A stretch of 64,000 nt of DNA from contig CM060886.1 of assembly GCA_030762935.1 (NCBI GenBank), forward strand, positions 32,039,509-32,103,508, in the 5' to 3' direction. A program made the translations under genes and the position numbers. Positions 10,191-22,658 of this stretch are shown piece by piece (positions within the stretch are counted from its first letter, which is position 1; the number at the start of each line of letters is the position of its first letter). The notes under the pieces were generated by a model. That model worked only from the letters and a program-made list of their open reading frames with translations. It searched no databases and was not told where the DNA came from. Source of the stretch: Hymenopus coronatus (Eukaryota; Arthropoda; Insecta; Mantodea; Hymenopodidae).

Positions 10191-11070
10191 TTTTACTTTC
10201 TCTATAGGCATTATGTACATAGTGTACAGAGAATGTATTGCACTCCCCCAAAAAATTCGATACCCAGATTTCACCGGAAATATATGTTTTAGGGTCCTCT
10301 TTATCTAAAAAAAGCATTTTCGGAAAAAGATCCGCGTGTGTGTGTGTCCGTGTGTCCGTGTGTCTGTGAACACGATAACTCAAAAACGAAAAGTAGGTAA
10401 AATACCAAACTTGATACTTAAGTTTAGTATCTTCCAGGGGTGCGACACGAAGATTTTGAGAAAAATCTCCCCACCCCCAACTACCTTTACGTGAAACTTT
10501 TTTCGAAAATTTTGATTTTCTCAAAAATGGCTCTAACGATTTTGATTAAAATTCGTATTTTAAAGATATTTACCTGACAAATAAAATGGATATATTGAAT
10601 TTTCTGGGAATAGCCTCTGAAGAGTACTTTATTCTGGATGAATGTCACTAAATTTTGAATAACTGCTAAGCTGTAAGAGATGGACAAAAACTTATCACAC
10701 AAAAATGTAGAGCACGTTAAAACACACAATTTATGTTGTATACATTTTTTTCGTGGAGTTCGTCGTTTTTGTGACATTCCTTATTTTTGGTTTCTGCTAT
10801 GAAAAACGTATACATTTCTCATACAGGAATTTGTCAACTGCTGTCCATACAAACAAAGGAACTTCAGTGACATAGCAACCAGCTTTTGATTATCACTTTA
10901 ACCTATGGTACTCCCTTATTTCACCTTTACTTATAAGGAAGAAAGTAATATGGCTATTTCTGCTAATGTTTTACTGATTAGCGTGAAGTTAATAGAAGTA
11001 TAAGCTTTTTAAGAATAATTTGTTGCAGGGATATAGAGAAAGTCATGTGAATGGTACACATCAGATTTTT
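10191..11070 (-). mobile_element. R880 repeat, subfamily A, full length
   Basis: The minus-strand 3' hairpin is at 10195-10236 and the 5' tip (GTGAATGGTACACATCAGA on the plus strand) at 11046-11064. The 880-bp length was used to define the unit. The internal GT tract is at 10336-10370. Confidence 0.9.
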
Positions 11071-11926
11071 ATAGCTCATTTCCTTAAAATAGCTGTTTCT
11101 CTTTATATCTAGTAGCGCTCAGAAAAACGTTTTCGAACTGAAGTCTCTGAATAAACGTTTTGATTAAATATACCTTTCGAGAAACGGAAATGATTTTAAG
11201 GCTTCGGCTTTAAGGTAGAAGACGGGGAAGTAAAGAGAAAAGAGCTTACCTGGGAAGAGGAAGTGTGTTATGATAAGTTACCTTCAAACTGAGAAAGGGA
11301 ATTCCTCCCGAAATAGAAACTGTTCACTTCTGGATGACGCAGGCAACCACGTGTAATAAAACTTTAGTCTGACATTCCATTGATCGACGTTCCGCCATGA
11401 TGCATCTGACAAGTCCCGGAAAACGGACAACCGGAAAGGAAGACTTTATGTACAGTGCAAGCTTCTTTGACGTCAGCTGAAGCACTCTCCAATGTTAAAC
11501 AATGGCAGCACACGAAACAAGTGGTTCTTCGGCATCCAACGCTCACAGGCATGTTGAATCAATGCCATTGTTACAAACGCGCGTCGTTAGCCTTCCCTAA
11601 ATGTGATGTATGATAGAGTGTAATACGCTCTCTTGTGATTAATGACCTATATTATGTAAAATATTATTAATTAGTCATACACCTTCTTGTTAGTGCTTCC
11701 TCATCTCAGAGCTTCACAACAACACTCAAGAACACGATACTAATGACCAATATCAAACTTAGACACTAGAAATGCAAGTGCAGTTACAAAAGTACATACT
11801 TTCATTATTATTTCACTTAGAGATCTGATTTGGGCTAAAATAATATCTTACATGAGGTAGAATAATAATTGCATTTGCTCCTTTCGAAACTCCTAAAGCT
11901 ACTTTATGCGATATAAGTTTTTACTT
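11071..11926. other. Unique spacer, no gene recognised
   Basis: A less AT-rich patch lies at 11290-11600 and contains TGACGTCA-like sequence near 11470. A 62-residue minus-strand ORF there has no recognisable motif, and I do not call it a gene. Confidence 0.5.
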
Positions 11927-12028
11927 TCTCTACAAGTATACAGAAGGTGTGGCATTCCACCCAAAAATTCGATACCGAGATTTCACCGAAAATACCTGTT
12001 TTGAGTCCACCTGAATCCCAAAAAAATT
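11927..12028 (-). mobile_element. R880 3'-end fragment
   Basis: Only the hairpin end and the CGGTATCGAATTTTTGGG block (seen as its complement) remain. It meets the next copy tail to head in opposite orientation, giving a back-to-back pair. Confidence 0.75.
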
Positions 12029-12955
12029 TAATGTGTTCCATTAACATGATTTTCTCTATATCTCTGCAACAAATTATTGTTAAAAAGCTTATGCTTCTAT
12101 TTACATCATGCTAAGTGAGAAAAAAATAGCAGAATTAGACTCATTATTTGCTTTCTTGTAAATAGGAGCGAAAAAAGGGAGTACCATAGGTTAAAATCAT
12201 AGTCAAAAGCTGGTTGCTACGTGACTGAAGTTCCTTAGTTTGTATGGACAGGAGTTGACAAATTCCTGTATGAGAAAAGTAAGTCTTTTTTTTTTTTTTT
12301 TTTGTAGTGTTTAACGCCCGCTTTAACTAGTTATGGCACCGCAGGCGGTTTTCAAGGCTGAAACTAAAAACAAGGAATATCTAAAAAACGATCAAACTCA
12401 CGAAAAACTGTGTATAACATAAATTGTGTTTTTTAATGTGCTCTACATTTTTTGTTTGCTAAGTTTTTATCTATCTCTTACGCTTTACCAGTTACACAAA
12501 ATTCCGTAAAATTCATCCAGAATAAAGTAGTCTTCAGAGGCTTTTCCCAGAAAATTCAAGATATACATATTATTTGTCAGGTATATATAAATATACGATA
12601 TTTTAATCAAAATCGTTAGAGCCATTTTATAGAAAATAAAGATTTTCGAAATACTTTCCATATGAAGGATAGTTGGGTTTGGGGGGATTTTCTTGAAAAT
12701 CCTCGTGTCGCATCTTTGGAAAATACTGAACATAAATACCAAGTTTGGTATTTAATGGTCTTTTCGGCTTTGAGCTATGCTGCCCACAGACAAACACAAA
12801 CACATCACACAGACACACACACGGACATTTTTCTAAAAATGCTTTTTTTTTAATTCAGTTGGTCTGAAAACATGTATTCCGGTGAAATCTCGCTATCGAA
12901 TTTTTGGGTACAATGCAATAGCTTCTCTATACACTATGTACATAGTACGTTTAGT
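12029..12955 (+). mobile_element. R880 repeat, subfamily A, interrupted by a SINE-C tail
   Basis: It starts at AATGTGTTCCATTAACATG and ends with CTATGTACATAGTACG. A T-run and a 50-bp SINE-C 3' end are inserted at 12285-12352, between GAAAAGTAAG and AAGGCTGAAAC, which are contiguous in other copies. Confidence 0.85.
12303..12352 (-). mobile_element. SINE-C 3'-end fragment inside R880
   Basis: GTTTAACGCCCGCTTTAACT and GGCACCGCAGGCGG match the complement of the SINE-C 3' end. A T20-like run precedes it, which as read on the minus strand is an A-tail. This fits a severely 5'-truncated retroposition event. Confidence 0.8.
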
Positions 12956-12957
12956 AG

Positions 12958-13306
12958 AAGTAAGAAGCATTTTCAGAAAAAGGTACGTGTCTGTGTGTGT
13001 GTCTGTGGAAGGCTTAGCTCAAAAACAAAAAGACCGTTAAATACCAAACTTGGTATTTAAGTTGAGTATCTTGGAGATTTTCAAGAAAATTCCACACCCC
13101 CAACTACCTTTTACATGGAAGAAATTTTGAAAATGCTAATTTTCCCTAAAATAGCTCTAATGATTTTGATTAAAATACCGTATATTAAAGATATTTCCAT
13201 GACAAATGAAATGCATATCTTGATTATTCTGGGAATAGCCTCTGAAGACATGTTTATTCTTGCTGAATTTTGCGAAATTTTGCATAACTGATAAATCGTA
13301 AGAGAC
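12958..13306 (-). mobile_element. R880 internal fragment
   Basis: It runs from the GT microsatellite zone through the TACCAAACTTGGTA palindrome to the CCGTAAGAGA block, lacks both ends, and is followed at once by another minus-strand copy. Confidence 0.78.
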
Positions 13307-13307
13307 T

Positions 13308-14120
13308 TACTTTCTCTATACGCACTGTGTACATAGAGTATAGAAAAGGCATTGCACTCCCCAAAAAATTCGATACCGAGTTTTCACCAGATATGTATGT
13401 TTTAGGGTCCCCTGTATCCAAAAAAAGGTCCGTATATGTGTGTCCGTGTGTCTGTGAACAGGATAACTCAAAAACGAAAAGTCGGCAAAATACCAAAACT
13501 TGGTATTTAAGTTTAGTTTCTTCCAGGGATGTGACACAAAGATTCTGAGAAAAATCCCCACATCCCAAACTACCCTTTACATGTTGATTTTCTAAAAAAA
13601 TGGCTCTAATGATTTTGATTGAAATATCGTGTTAAAGATATTTATCTGACAAATAAAATGTATATTTTGAATTTACTGGGAATAGCCTCTGAAGACTACT
13701 TTATTCTGGGCCAATTTTACGGAATTTTGTATAACAGTTAAACCGTAAGAGAAGGACAAAAACATGCCAGACAACAACTGTAGAGAATTTTAAAACACAC
13801 AATTTATGTTATATACATTTTTTTCATGGAGTTGATTGTTTTTGAGATATTCCTTGTTTCTGGTTTCAGGTATAAAACATATTACTTTTATCATACACGA
13901 CTTTGTGAACTCGTGTCCATACAAACAAAGGAACTTCAGTCACATAGTAACCAATATTGACTATCACTTTAACCTATGGTAGTCCCTTATTTCGCTTCTA
14001 CTAACAAGGAAGCAAGTAATAAGACTAGTTCTGCTATTTTTTTCTCAGTTAGATGAGGTAAAGTAGGATAATTTGTTGCAGTGATTTAGAGAAAGTCATG
14101 TGAATGGAACACTTCAGATT
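13308..14120 (-). mobile_element. R880 repeat, subfamily A, near full length
   Basis: The hairpin end is at 13311-13348 and the 5' tip GTCATGTGAATGGAACACTTC at 14095-14115. Some internal deletion shortens it to about 813 bp. Confidence 0.88.
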
Positions 14121-14484
14121 TGAATGTAGATCACGATAAAACACAGAATTTATGTCACATACATTTTTTTCGTGGAGTTGGCCGTTTTAGAGATATGCCT
14201 TGTAATTGAGTTCAGCTTTAAAATATCTACTTAAACTTTTCACATGCGGAGACATGTCAACTCCTGGTAACGCAGAGAAAGGAATTTCAAACCCAAAACA
14301 ACCACATTTTAAAACATTTGTTTGTCGGTTTAGCCTAGTGTATTGTCTTATTTCCGTTCTATTTATAAAGAAACTAAGTAATAATATCGTTTCTACTAAA
14401 TTAAATAGATTGAAGAACAAGCTTTAACAATAATTTGTTACAGAGATGCAGAGAAAGTCATGTGAATGGAGCACATCAGAGTTT
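14121..14484 (-). mobile_element. R880 5'-half fragment
   Basis: It resumes at the ATGTAGATCACG block and ends with the 5' tip GTCATGTGAATGGAGCACATC. The 3' half is missing, so this is a head-to-tail array with a truncated second member. Confidence 0.8.
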
Positions 14485-14488
14485 TCTG

Positions 14489-14496
<8 letters not shown>

Positions 14497-14548
<52 letters not shown>
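14497..14548. repeat. (TA)n microsatellite
   Basis: About 26 TA units directly after ACACACA. Confidence 0.97.
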
Positions 14549-14551
<3 letters not shown>

Positions 14552-14999
14552 GTACGAGAGAGAAAATATTGCATCCCATTAAAATATTAGGTCTCAATCT
14601 TGATATTTACGTTCAGTATTCCCCAACACGGGAGGTGCAGGGCTCGGTTCCAGCGACCGCCAACATGGATCTTTCGTGTTTTCCCCAGGTCGGTGAATGT
14701 TGTGGTGGTTCATCTTATACCATAACTTTATATCATAATTTCCTGTATCCATCACTAACATGCCATTGTTTTACGGTTGAAGAACCAAATGAGGTTTTGC
14801 AGCTGGGCGTTGCAAAGGTTTCTTCCTGGCCTCGTTGCGGAAATACCTGTTATTGGGTGCTTTCGGACAAGGGCCAGTTTGGGTCACCCACCCCGTAGCC
14901 TATCGACTTGCTTTCGAACTGGTGACATTAGAAAACTCGTTCATGCTTGCGCCTATTGGTCTTCTAGTCTCCCCTCGACACTAATGCTTCCCAGAATAT
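14549..14999. other. Moderate-GC spacer, possibly an old retroposon
   Basis: Bases 14620-14990 are less AT-rich than the surroundings and include CGGTTCCAGCGACCGCC, but no clear A and B box pair or target duplication is visible. The overlapping open frames share no recognisable motif. I leave it unclassified. Confidence 0.4.
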
Positions 15000-15863
15000 T
15001 TACTTTCTCTACACGTACTATGTAAGAGAAGGTATTATAATGCACCCAATTTCGATACCAAGATTTTACCGGAAATGCATGATTTGGGTCCCCCTGGATA
15101 TAGAAAAGGCATTTTTGGAAAAAGGTGCGTGTGTGTGCGTGTGCGTGTGTGTGTTTGCGTGTCTGTGTGTGTGTGTCTGTGGACAGCATAGCTCAAAAAC
15201 GAAAATACGTTAAATACCAAGCTTTGTATTTAATTTGCTATCTCCCAAGAATGCGACACGAAAATTTTCAAGAAAATCCTCCCTCCCCCAACTACCCTTT
15301 ACATAGAATTTTTCTCGAAAATATTGATTTTCTCAAAATTGGCTCTAAAGATTTTGATTAAAATATCGTATATTAAAGGTATGTACGTGACAAATAATAT
15401 GTATATCTTGAATTTTCTGGCGATAGCCTCTAAAGACTACTTTATTCTGGATGAATTTTATATAACTGGTAAACCGTAAGAAATAGACAAAATCTTACCA
15501 CACAAAAAATGTAGAGCACATTAAAATACACAATACATATATACACTTTTTCGAGGAGTTGGTCGTTTTTTATCAGCTTTGAAAAACATACTTTTCTCAT
15601 ACAGAGATTTGTCAACTTGTATCCATACAAACAAAGGAACTTCAGTCACATACCAACCAGCTTTTGACTGTCACTTTAACCTATGGTATTCCCTTATTTC
15701 TCTTCTACTTACAAGGAAGCAAGTAATAAGACTATTTCTGCTATTTTTTTTTTTTTTTTTTTTTTTGTCGATGAACATGAAGTAAATAGAAGCATTAGCC
15801 TTTCAACAATAATTTGTTGCAGAGATGCAAGGAAAGTCATGTAAATGAAACAAATCAGATTTT
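15000..15863 (-). mobile_element. R880 repeat, subfamily A
   Basis: The 3' hairpin has lost its centre (TACTATGTAAGAGAAGG). The GT tract at 15125-15182 is long and contains GTGC variants. A T-run at 15744-15766 interrupts the 5' half. The 5' tip is at about 15836-15860. Confidence 0.85.
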
Positions 15864-15870
15864 TTGGGGA

Positions 15871-16083
15871 TTTTGTTTACGTCCTCTTTTACCACTTGTG
15901 GCAGCGCAGGCGATGACACTGGTGATACATGGAAAGAAGATGGAGCACCGGTGGAATGCGATGGCGGGGGAAACCGAAGAACTTGGAGAAAATCCGCCCC
16001 TGCGCCGCTTTGTCCACCACAAATCTCACATGCGGTCGCTTGGGATTGGACTCGGGCCTATAGGTGAGAGGCGAGTTTCCCAG
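15871..16083 (-). mobile_element. SINE-C, near full length
   Basis: The minus strand would run from a decayed tRNA-like head (complement at 16046-16083) through the conserved blocks CTCACATGCGGTCGCTTGGG, GGAATGCGATGGCGGGGG and GATGGAGCACCGG (as seen on the plus strand) to the 3' end at 15873. The B box is damaged. It sits against the 5' tip of an R880 copy. Confidence 0.85.
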
Positions 16084-16283
16084 AATATGAATTTCAAAGC
16101 CAGATGGCACGTAAGTCGTAAAGGTCTACAAGGGACTATGTGCGGTGCTCTTGTCAGTTACTAAAGGTTTCCTTCTATGATAATCATTATCTTTATTCTT
16201 ATTATCATCCTTTAAACATACGATAAAATGTTTACTGGAAAATACCTTCCCACTGCAAATAGCTCTAACGATTTATAAAATAT

Positions 16284-17131
16284 CTAGTGTGTTCCATTCA
16301 CGTGACTTTCTCCACGTCCCTACAACAAATTATTGTTAAAAAGCTTATTCTTCTTTTATACTTCATTCTAATTGAGATAAAATTAGCCTAAATGGTCTCG
16401 TTACTTGCTTCCTTTTAAGTAGAAAGGAAATATTGGAGAACCGTAGGATAAAGCAATAGTCAAATATTTTAAAAGCTGGTTGCTAAGGTGATATAAGTTC
16501 CTTTGTATAGCCACGAGTTGATAAATTCGCGTGTGAGAAAGGTATAAGTATTTTAAAACTGAAACAAATAACAAAGAATATCCGAACTCCACGAAAAATA
16601 TGTACATAACATTAATTTTGTGTTTCAAGGATCACTACATTTTTTGTCTATCACTTACGGTTTACCAGTTAAGCAAAATTGCGCAAAAGTCATCCAGAAT
16701 AAAGATGTCTTCAGAGGCTATTGCCATATATTTAATATACGATAATTTAGTCAAAATCGTTAGAGTTATTTTTGAGAGACTCAACATTTTGAAAATATTT
16801 CCATTAAAAGGGTAGCTGGGGATGGGGGATTTTCTTGAAAATCTTCGTGTCGCATCTTTGCAAGATACTGAATATAATACGAAGTTTGGTATTTAAGTTC
16901 AGTATCGTTTATTTAAGTTCAGTATCATTTTCATTTTCGATCTTTGCTGCCCACATACACACACACACACAAACAAACACGGTCACAGACTTTTTTATAA
17001 AAATGCCCTTTTGGGATTCAAGGGTCTCAAAACCTATATTTCCGGTGGTCTTGGTATCGAATATTTGGGTGCAATACAATATCTTCTCTATACACTATGT
17101 ACATAGTAGATACGTCTAGAGAAAGCAAAAA
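16284..17131 (+). mobile_element. R880 repeat, subfamily A
   Basis: It starts TCTAGTGTGTTCCATTCACG and ends CTATGTACATAGTAG...CTAGAGAAAGCAAAA. A short internal duplication, TATTTAAGTTCAGTATC, repeats at about 16890-16925. The CA tract is at 16956-16978. Confidence 0.86.
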
Positions 17132-17171
17132 TAGCACAAGTTTGAGGTATTTTAGAACAAACAAAGCAGTA

Positions 17172-17788
17172 AATAGCAGAAACCAAAAATAAGGAATGTC
17201 ACAAAAACGACGAACTCCACGAAAAAAATGTATATAACATAAATTGTGTGTTTTAAAGTGCTCTACATTTTTTTGTGTTGTAAGTTTTTGTCCATCTCTT
17301 ACGGTTTAGCAGTCATTCAAAATTTAGTAAAATTCATCCAGAATAAACTACTCTTCAGAGGCTATTCCCAGAAAATTCAAGATATGCATTTCATTTGTCA
17401 GGTAAATATGTTTAATATCCGAAATTTTAATCAAAATCGTTAGAGCCATTTTTGAGAAAGTCAAAATTTTCGAAAAAAGTTCCATGTAAAGGGTAGTCGG
17501 GGGTAGGGGGATTTTTCTCAAAATTTTCGTGTCGCATCCCTGAAAGACACTAAACTTAAATACCAAGTTTGGTATTTTACCGACTTTTCGTTTTTGAGTT
17601 ATCGTGTTCACAGACACACGGACACACACACACACACACACGTATCTTTTTGTGAAAATTCTTTTTTTGGATATTGGGGACCCTAAAACATATATTTCCG
17701 GTGAAATCTCGGTATCGAATTTTTGGTGGAGTGCAATACTTTCTCTATACACTATGTACATAGTGCGTATGGAGAAAGTAAAAATATG
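17172..17788 (+). mobile_element. R880 repeat, subfamily A, 5' truncated
   Basis: It begins in the middle (CCAAAAATAAGGAATGTC) and keeps a good 3' end, CTATGTACATAGTGCGTATG then GAGAAAGTAAAAA. It lies directly downstream of another plus-strand copy. The CA tract is at 17623-17641. Confidence 0.85.
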
Positions 17789-18569
17789 ATATTGACGGTA
17801 GAAACTGAATTTATTGCTTTGCGCGACATACATGCAAGGTCATAAGTACATGCATAATCGTATTTGATTTACGTTGTGTTGTTAATGGGTCTGCTTTTGA
17901 CTAACACAAATTGTTTTATTAACATATCTTATCTGGTAAGAAGAGTTTTAATATTATCATTCGAAGGAGCTAATTGGAAGTTGTAATATCTTATGAATTA
18001 AATCACTTCGTTTTCAGAATAAATATGAAACACATGCGTAAAGCACAAGAGCAGGGACCATTAGAACTAATCAATATTAAAGAGAGTAGCAGAACTCCTG
18101 GAATAATGTACAGGTTAAAGTTATTAGGTAGTGCAAAAACTCCAGAATAACGTTCAGAGACTTGAAGGACCTTGCGGTTTGCATTTAACATATATTGAAG
18201 AAAATCTAACGTAGACTTTTACAGGTTTTCATGGATTATATTAGTCATTGAAGGAAAATATTCAAAACCCTCTCGAGCAGACTGTACAGAAGATAAACTC
18301 GCTGTTTCCGTTGCCTCAACTTCATGGGAAAGTGTTGGCATGTCTACATATTGTTAAAAGAGCTGAAGTTCGATTCTCCACGACAATGATTTGGTCTCTT
18401 TTTCCGAAGTTTTCTGTTACACAGAGAAAAGTAATAATGATAACTTGTGGCGCCGAAGGTCTGCTGTGGTCTTTACGTTCAATATTATGCATTCTATTCA
18501 TTACAAAAGAAAGAGTACGTTAAAAGATGCTGCACCAGAGTTTTAGAGATTCACAAAATAAATATAAAA
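17789..18569. other. Unique AT-rich spacer
   Basis: I see no SINE head, R880 block or convincing coding sequence. Short ORFs at 18003-18191 (minus) and 18248-18523 (plus) show no motif I can name. Confidence 0.5.
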
Positions 18570-19584
18570 ATCTTATGCATTCCATTCACATGAATTTCTC
18601 TACATCTCTTTAATAAATTTTGTTAAAAAGCTTAAGCTTCTATCTACTTAATTCTAATAGAGATAAATATTAGCAGAAATGCTTTCTTGTAAACAGAAAG
18701 GAAATAAGGGAACACATTAGGCTAAAACGACATTAAAAGTTGGTTGCCTTGTGGATGAAATCCGTTTCTATGCATTGCCTGGAGTTTGCAATTTCCCGTA
18801 TGTGAAAAGCTTTAAGCATTTTAAAATAGAAACAAACAAAACTGGTCAGCTCTAAGAAAAAAATGTGTATGACATAAATTGTGTTTTAACGAGATCTACA
18901 TTATTTGTGCAGTAAGTTTTTGTCTATCTCTTACGGTTTACTAGTTATGCAAAATCGTAAAGTTCATCCAGAATAAAGTGGTCTTCAGAGGCTATTCTCA
19001 GAAAATCAAGATATATGCTTTATTTGCCGTGTCAACATACGGTATTTTAATCAAAATCGTAAAGCTATTTTTGAGAAAATCAATATGTCGAAATTTTTTC
19101 CATGTAAATTGTATTTTGGGATGAAGAGATTTTCCTCAAAATCTTCATGTCGCATCCTTGAAAGATACTAAACTTATATACCAAGTTTGGTATTTAACGC
19201 TCTTTTTAGTTTAGAGCTATGCTATCCACTGACACAAACGGACTTTTTTCTAAAAATGTTTTTTTTTAGTACAGGAGACCCTAAAATGCCTATTTCCGGT
19301 GACATCTCTTTATCGAATTGTTTGGTAGTGTTTAACGCCCGCTTTAACTACTAATGGCACCGCAGGTGGTGACACTGATGATACATGAATGATGATGGAG
19401 CACCGGCGGAATGCGATGGCGGGGGAAACCGGAGCACCCGGAGAAAACCCGACCCGCTTTGTCCACCACAAATCTCACATGCGGTCGCTTGGGATCGATC
19501 CCCGGCCGTCTAGGCGCTGCCGAATTTTTGGGTGCACACTATCTATACACTATGTACATAGTACGTGTAGAGAAAGTAAAACTT
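18570..19584 (+). mobile_element. R880 repeat, subfamily A, split by a SINE-C
   Basis: The 5' part is 18570-19325 and the 3' part with the hairpin and GTGTAGAGAAAGTAAAA is 19521-19584. The SINE-C at 19326-19520 separates CGAATTGTTTGG from CGAATTTTTGGG, which is one site in other copies. Confidence 0.88.
19326..19520 (-). mobile_element. SINE-C inserted in R880, with target-site duplication
   Basis: The plus strand shows GTTTAACGCCCGCTTTAACT, GGCACCGCAGGTGGTGACAC, GATGGAGCACCGGCGGAATG and GGTCGCTTGGGATCGATCCC, the last containing a B-box complement. The flanking 12-mers CGAATTGTTTGG (19314-19325) and CGAATTTTTGGG (19521-19532) are an imperfect target duplication of the R880 site. Confidence 0.9.
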
Positions 19585-20271
19585 TGCAAAACTCATTCCT
19601 AGTATCTGGTTTCCTACACCTGGACATATACAATTTAAATCACTTCCATTATTCACCTACTGATGCAGCGTCGCAGTGATGAGAGCAACTTAGGAGGTCG
19701 CGGTTTCGATCCCTTTCTGCCGCATACTTTGACTCTGGTTTGCTCGTGGTTTCCCTTGTCACTTAAGCAAATACTAGAGTGCTTAATCTCCTTTGCCTTA
19801 TTCCCTTTCACGTCATTTCCTTCTCATCTTTCAGCCGTGAGTCCTTATACACTCATGATACTGGCAGGTTGTGCGGGGATACATGTGCTTCGGGAATACT
19901 GTTTTCAGCGTTAGGGCGGCGTTGTGGTCACTGTCCTTGCGAGGACTCGGACAGTTGCTTTGCTGACACCCGAACCCTTAGTGTTGGCGGACGCGTTGAA
20001 CTCCTGGCGCCGAGATGAACTATCAGCCATTTAGTTAGACACTTCCGTGTGACTCTGTAGCCTACCTGAACGCGACCTATGGAACCCTATGGTTCCCCCA
20101 ACCCATCTTCCGGCGGTGTTAATCCACAACAGATCGAGGTGCAGATCGAGGTGCTTGAGGAGTGCCCTGACGTTGTCTAAGCTTACCGTTTACCTATTAA
20201 TATATATTAATTATAAATATATATACATTTAAGGCATAGAAATTAATAAGGAAACAGAAAGGTTTGAGTTG
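19585..20271. other. Spacer with a possible unclassified retroposon
   Basis: Bases 19660-20170 have higher GC and contain GGTCGCGGTTTCGATCCC, which resembles a Pol III B box, but no A box or target duplication is clear. AGATCGAGGTGC is directly repeated at about 20132-20155. The short ORFs here carry no motif. Confidence 0.35.
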
Positions 20272-20317
20272 GTAATGTTTAACGCCCGCTTTAAGTACTT
20301 ATGGTACCGCAGGCGGA
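20272..20317 (-). mobile_element. SINE-C 3'-end fragment
   Basis: GTTTAACGCCCGCTTTAAG and CCGCAGGCGG are the SINE-C 3' end in complement. GAAACAGAAAGG on the left and AAAACAGAAGG on the right look like an imperfect target duplication, so this may be a very short independent insertion. Confidence 0.75.
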
Positions 20318-20631
20318 AAACAGAAGGTAAAAAGTATAATAAATACCACCTATTAAGTAGCAATATTTAATAATTACTGGTAATTTACATTAAACATAAC
20401 TCGTACCTATCGAATTATTGATTATATTAATCTCTTCATGTCTAGCTCACTATTATTACACCATTAATTTTCTAGTGTTGCATAGAAATTAATTTTGAAA
20501 TCCTTTGTTTATCAAATTATATCTTCACATTACTTTTCAATAATTTGATATTTAATTATTTATATATTTTACTCTATTTTAATTTATTTTTATTTAGTTG
20601 TCTATTTGTTATAGTTTATCGTCCTTTAACG
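20318..20631. other. Very AT-rich spacer
   Basis: Long A/T stretches with no recognised element. Confidence 0.6.
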
Positions 20632-20805
20632 TGGTTAGTCATATCGAACGACGAATGAATTCGATGAAATGGTGCTCAAATGATTGGTGTTTAAGTTTGT
20701 CTTCTCAGGATAAGAGAAAACTTCGAAGAAAAACTTATCTCACCCTAAGCAAGAGTCGAAATCGGATTTCTTGAATATGAGTCCGACTCTCACGCTACAG
20801 GGACT
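20632..20805 (-). mobile_element. SINE-D, partial
   Basis: Reverse-complemented, it shares GTAGCGT, TTAGGGTGAG, TTTTCTCTTATCCTGAGAAG, ATTTGAGC and GTTAAAGGACG with the copy at 23267. The tRNA-like head is diverged. Confidence 0.75.
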
Positions 20806-22658
20806 TTATAATTGCTATTCAAATTATGTTTCAATATTATAAAAGTAATCTTTCTTAAATATTGTAACACCCGTTACATGATGGATTCTACAGGATCTAT
20901 TGGTTCATCATTACTCCGCTACAGCGCCTCTGTCAACCTGCATGAGGACTATACACCCACCACTGAATCCTTGCACTTGACAGTTGAGACTTAAGTTGGT
21001 ACATCCGCAAACAACAGATGAAAATCTTTACCCGTTTGACTTCCTGAACCAATCACAAAACAGCATTCCGGTCAGTCAGTCAGAGAGTGGAAACGGATCT
21101 AAATGCCTCAGAGTTGCACTATCTGGCTATTTCCAACCACGTGCTCAGTTTGTGAACTCCTAACACTTGTGTTGAGTTGTTCTGTACAAGCTACGTATTA
21201 TTTGTTGTTATTTATATTTGTTGTAATTGTTGTTGGTGTTTATTTGTACATGAGGGAACATACAAGACTTTCACAATTGTAGAGATGAGTAGACTTTTGC
21301 TTGGAGGTGTGGCGAGGGTGGACGCGGCTTCATGGAAGAAGAAACTGAATCAGTTGCACAAAATAATACGAAAATCATAGGAATTAGACGGAATCATCAA
21401 TGAATGTGAATCACTAATGATAATGACAATGATGATACTTCCGAGAATGATGACGGCGGTCACTTGGATGGAATTGAGACACTAAAATTCAAAACTAGTG
21501 GAAGTCACTTTGTTATACCTTTCTCTCATTGTAACGACCTATTTTGCATTAATTTGTTCTATATTGTCATAAATACGTAATGTATGCTACATACGTTATA
21601 GTATTACTGCTATTTTCAATAAACATCAATAATAACGAATTAGTTTCATTATTCGTCGGCATTCCTTTATTATTTACATGTTTATATTCGTCTTTACACA
21701 CGATAGAGACATTTGTAATCAGCTGTTATGTTTACTAGTTACTCTGGCAACGCCGCAAACGCACCATAGCCAACCTTACGCGAAATCACCCGAACTGTCA
21801 ATTGCAAGGATTCAGCCAGGTATATTCAGCGGATCCAGACTTCTCTGCGTATGCCGGGTCATGTCATGAGCTCTCCTTCTGGAGGGAGGATCTTAGGTAG
21901 TCGCTGTGCTACGAGTGGTGACCAGTTGGTTTTTTTTACCTTTCATCTGTGTCAGGAGGGTGCATATCTTTTAGGCCACTTGCGCCGTGCTAGATCATTG
22001 TGGAGCGAACTTTTGGTTTGTCCAAATTTAACATATTTAGCCTTGTAACATTTTGGATTTAACTTGGTAAAATGTATTAACCTTCTCCCTCCCACACTCT
22101 GGTAAATTATTCTGACCGGTCTGAAGTAGCTTTTTTGTTTGTGGTGAGCTCGAGCCTTTTTCTTAATGTCTTTGTGTTTTATCTTTTAAAGGAGCAAAAT
22201 GATAAACAAATGGGTTAATTTGGGCTGAATGACTTTGATTTGCATTTCCGCAAAAATGGTTTTATTATTATGGCCCAGTGGAACAGAATAAAACATCTAA
22301 CTCCCTTTATTATTTTATTAATTACTCATCTAGCAGTGCCATACGAATAAGTAGTTAAACCCTTCATCTCAACTAGTAAACACAGTCATTACTTTTGAAA
22401 GATATACCTACTAGTTGAACACCATTATAGCACAAATATTTATTTTAACGGAATTAAGAATTTTACTTTTATTTTACACTGTAAACTAAGTTTTAAAACA
22501 TAGAAACGGGGTGAATTAAACCATTCAAATTTTGATAAAGCGTCCAAGAAGATAAGATGTGTGCTAAGTGATACTGAAAATATATTTCCCAGTAAATTGG
22601 TTAAGTTTATGATTGTTCAAGATAAACCATTAATATAATCTATCAGGATAATTTGTAG
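20806..22658. other. Unique spacer with short ORFs only
   Basis: The longest R880-free stretch of the left half. Bases 20880-21170 are less AT-rich. AATAAA occurs at 21618-21623 after a long AT-rich stretch. The open frames (at most 67 codons on the plus strand near 21177-21380) have no recognisable domain, so I call no gene. Confidence 0.45.

Noticed and set aside
15814..16164. A 116-codon plus-strand ORF
   Set aside because: It lies almost wholly within a reverse-oriented SINE-C copy and has no protein motif.
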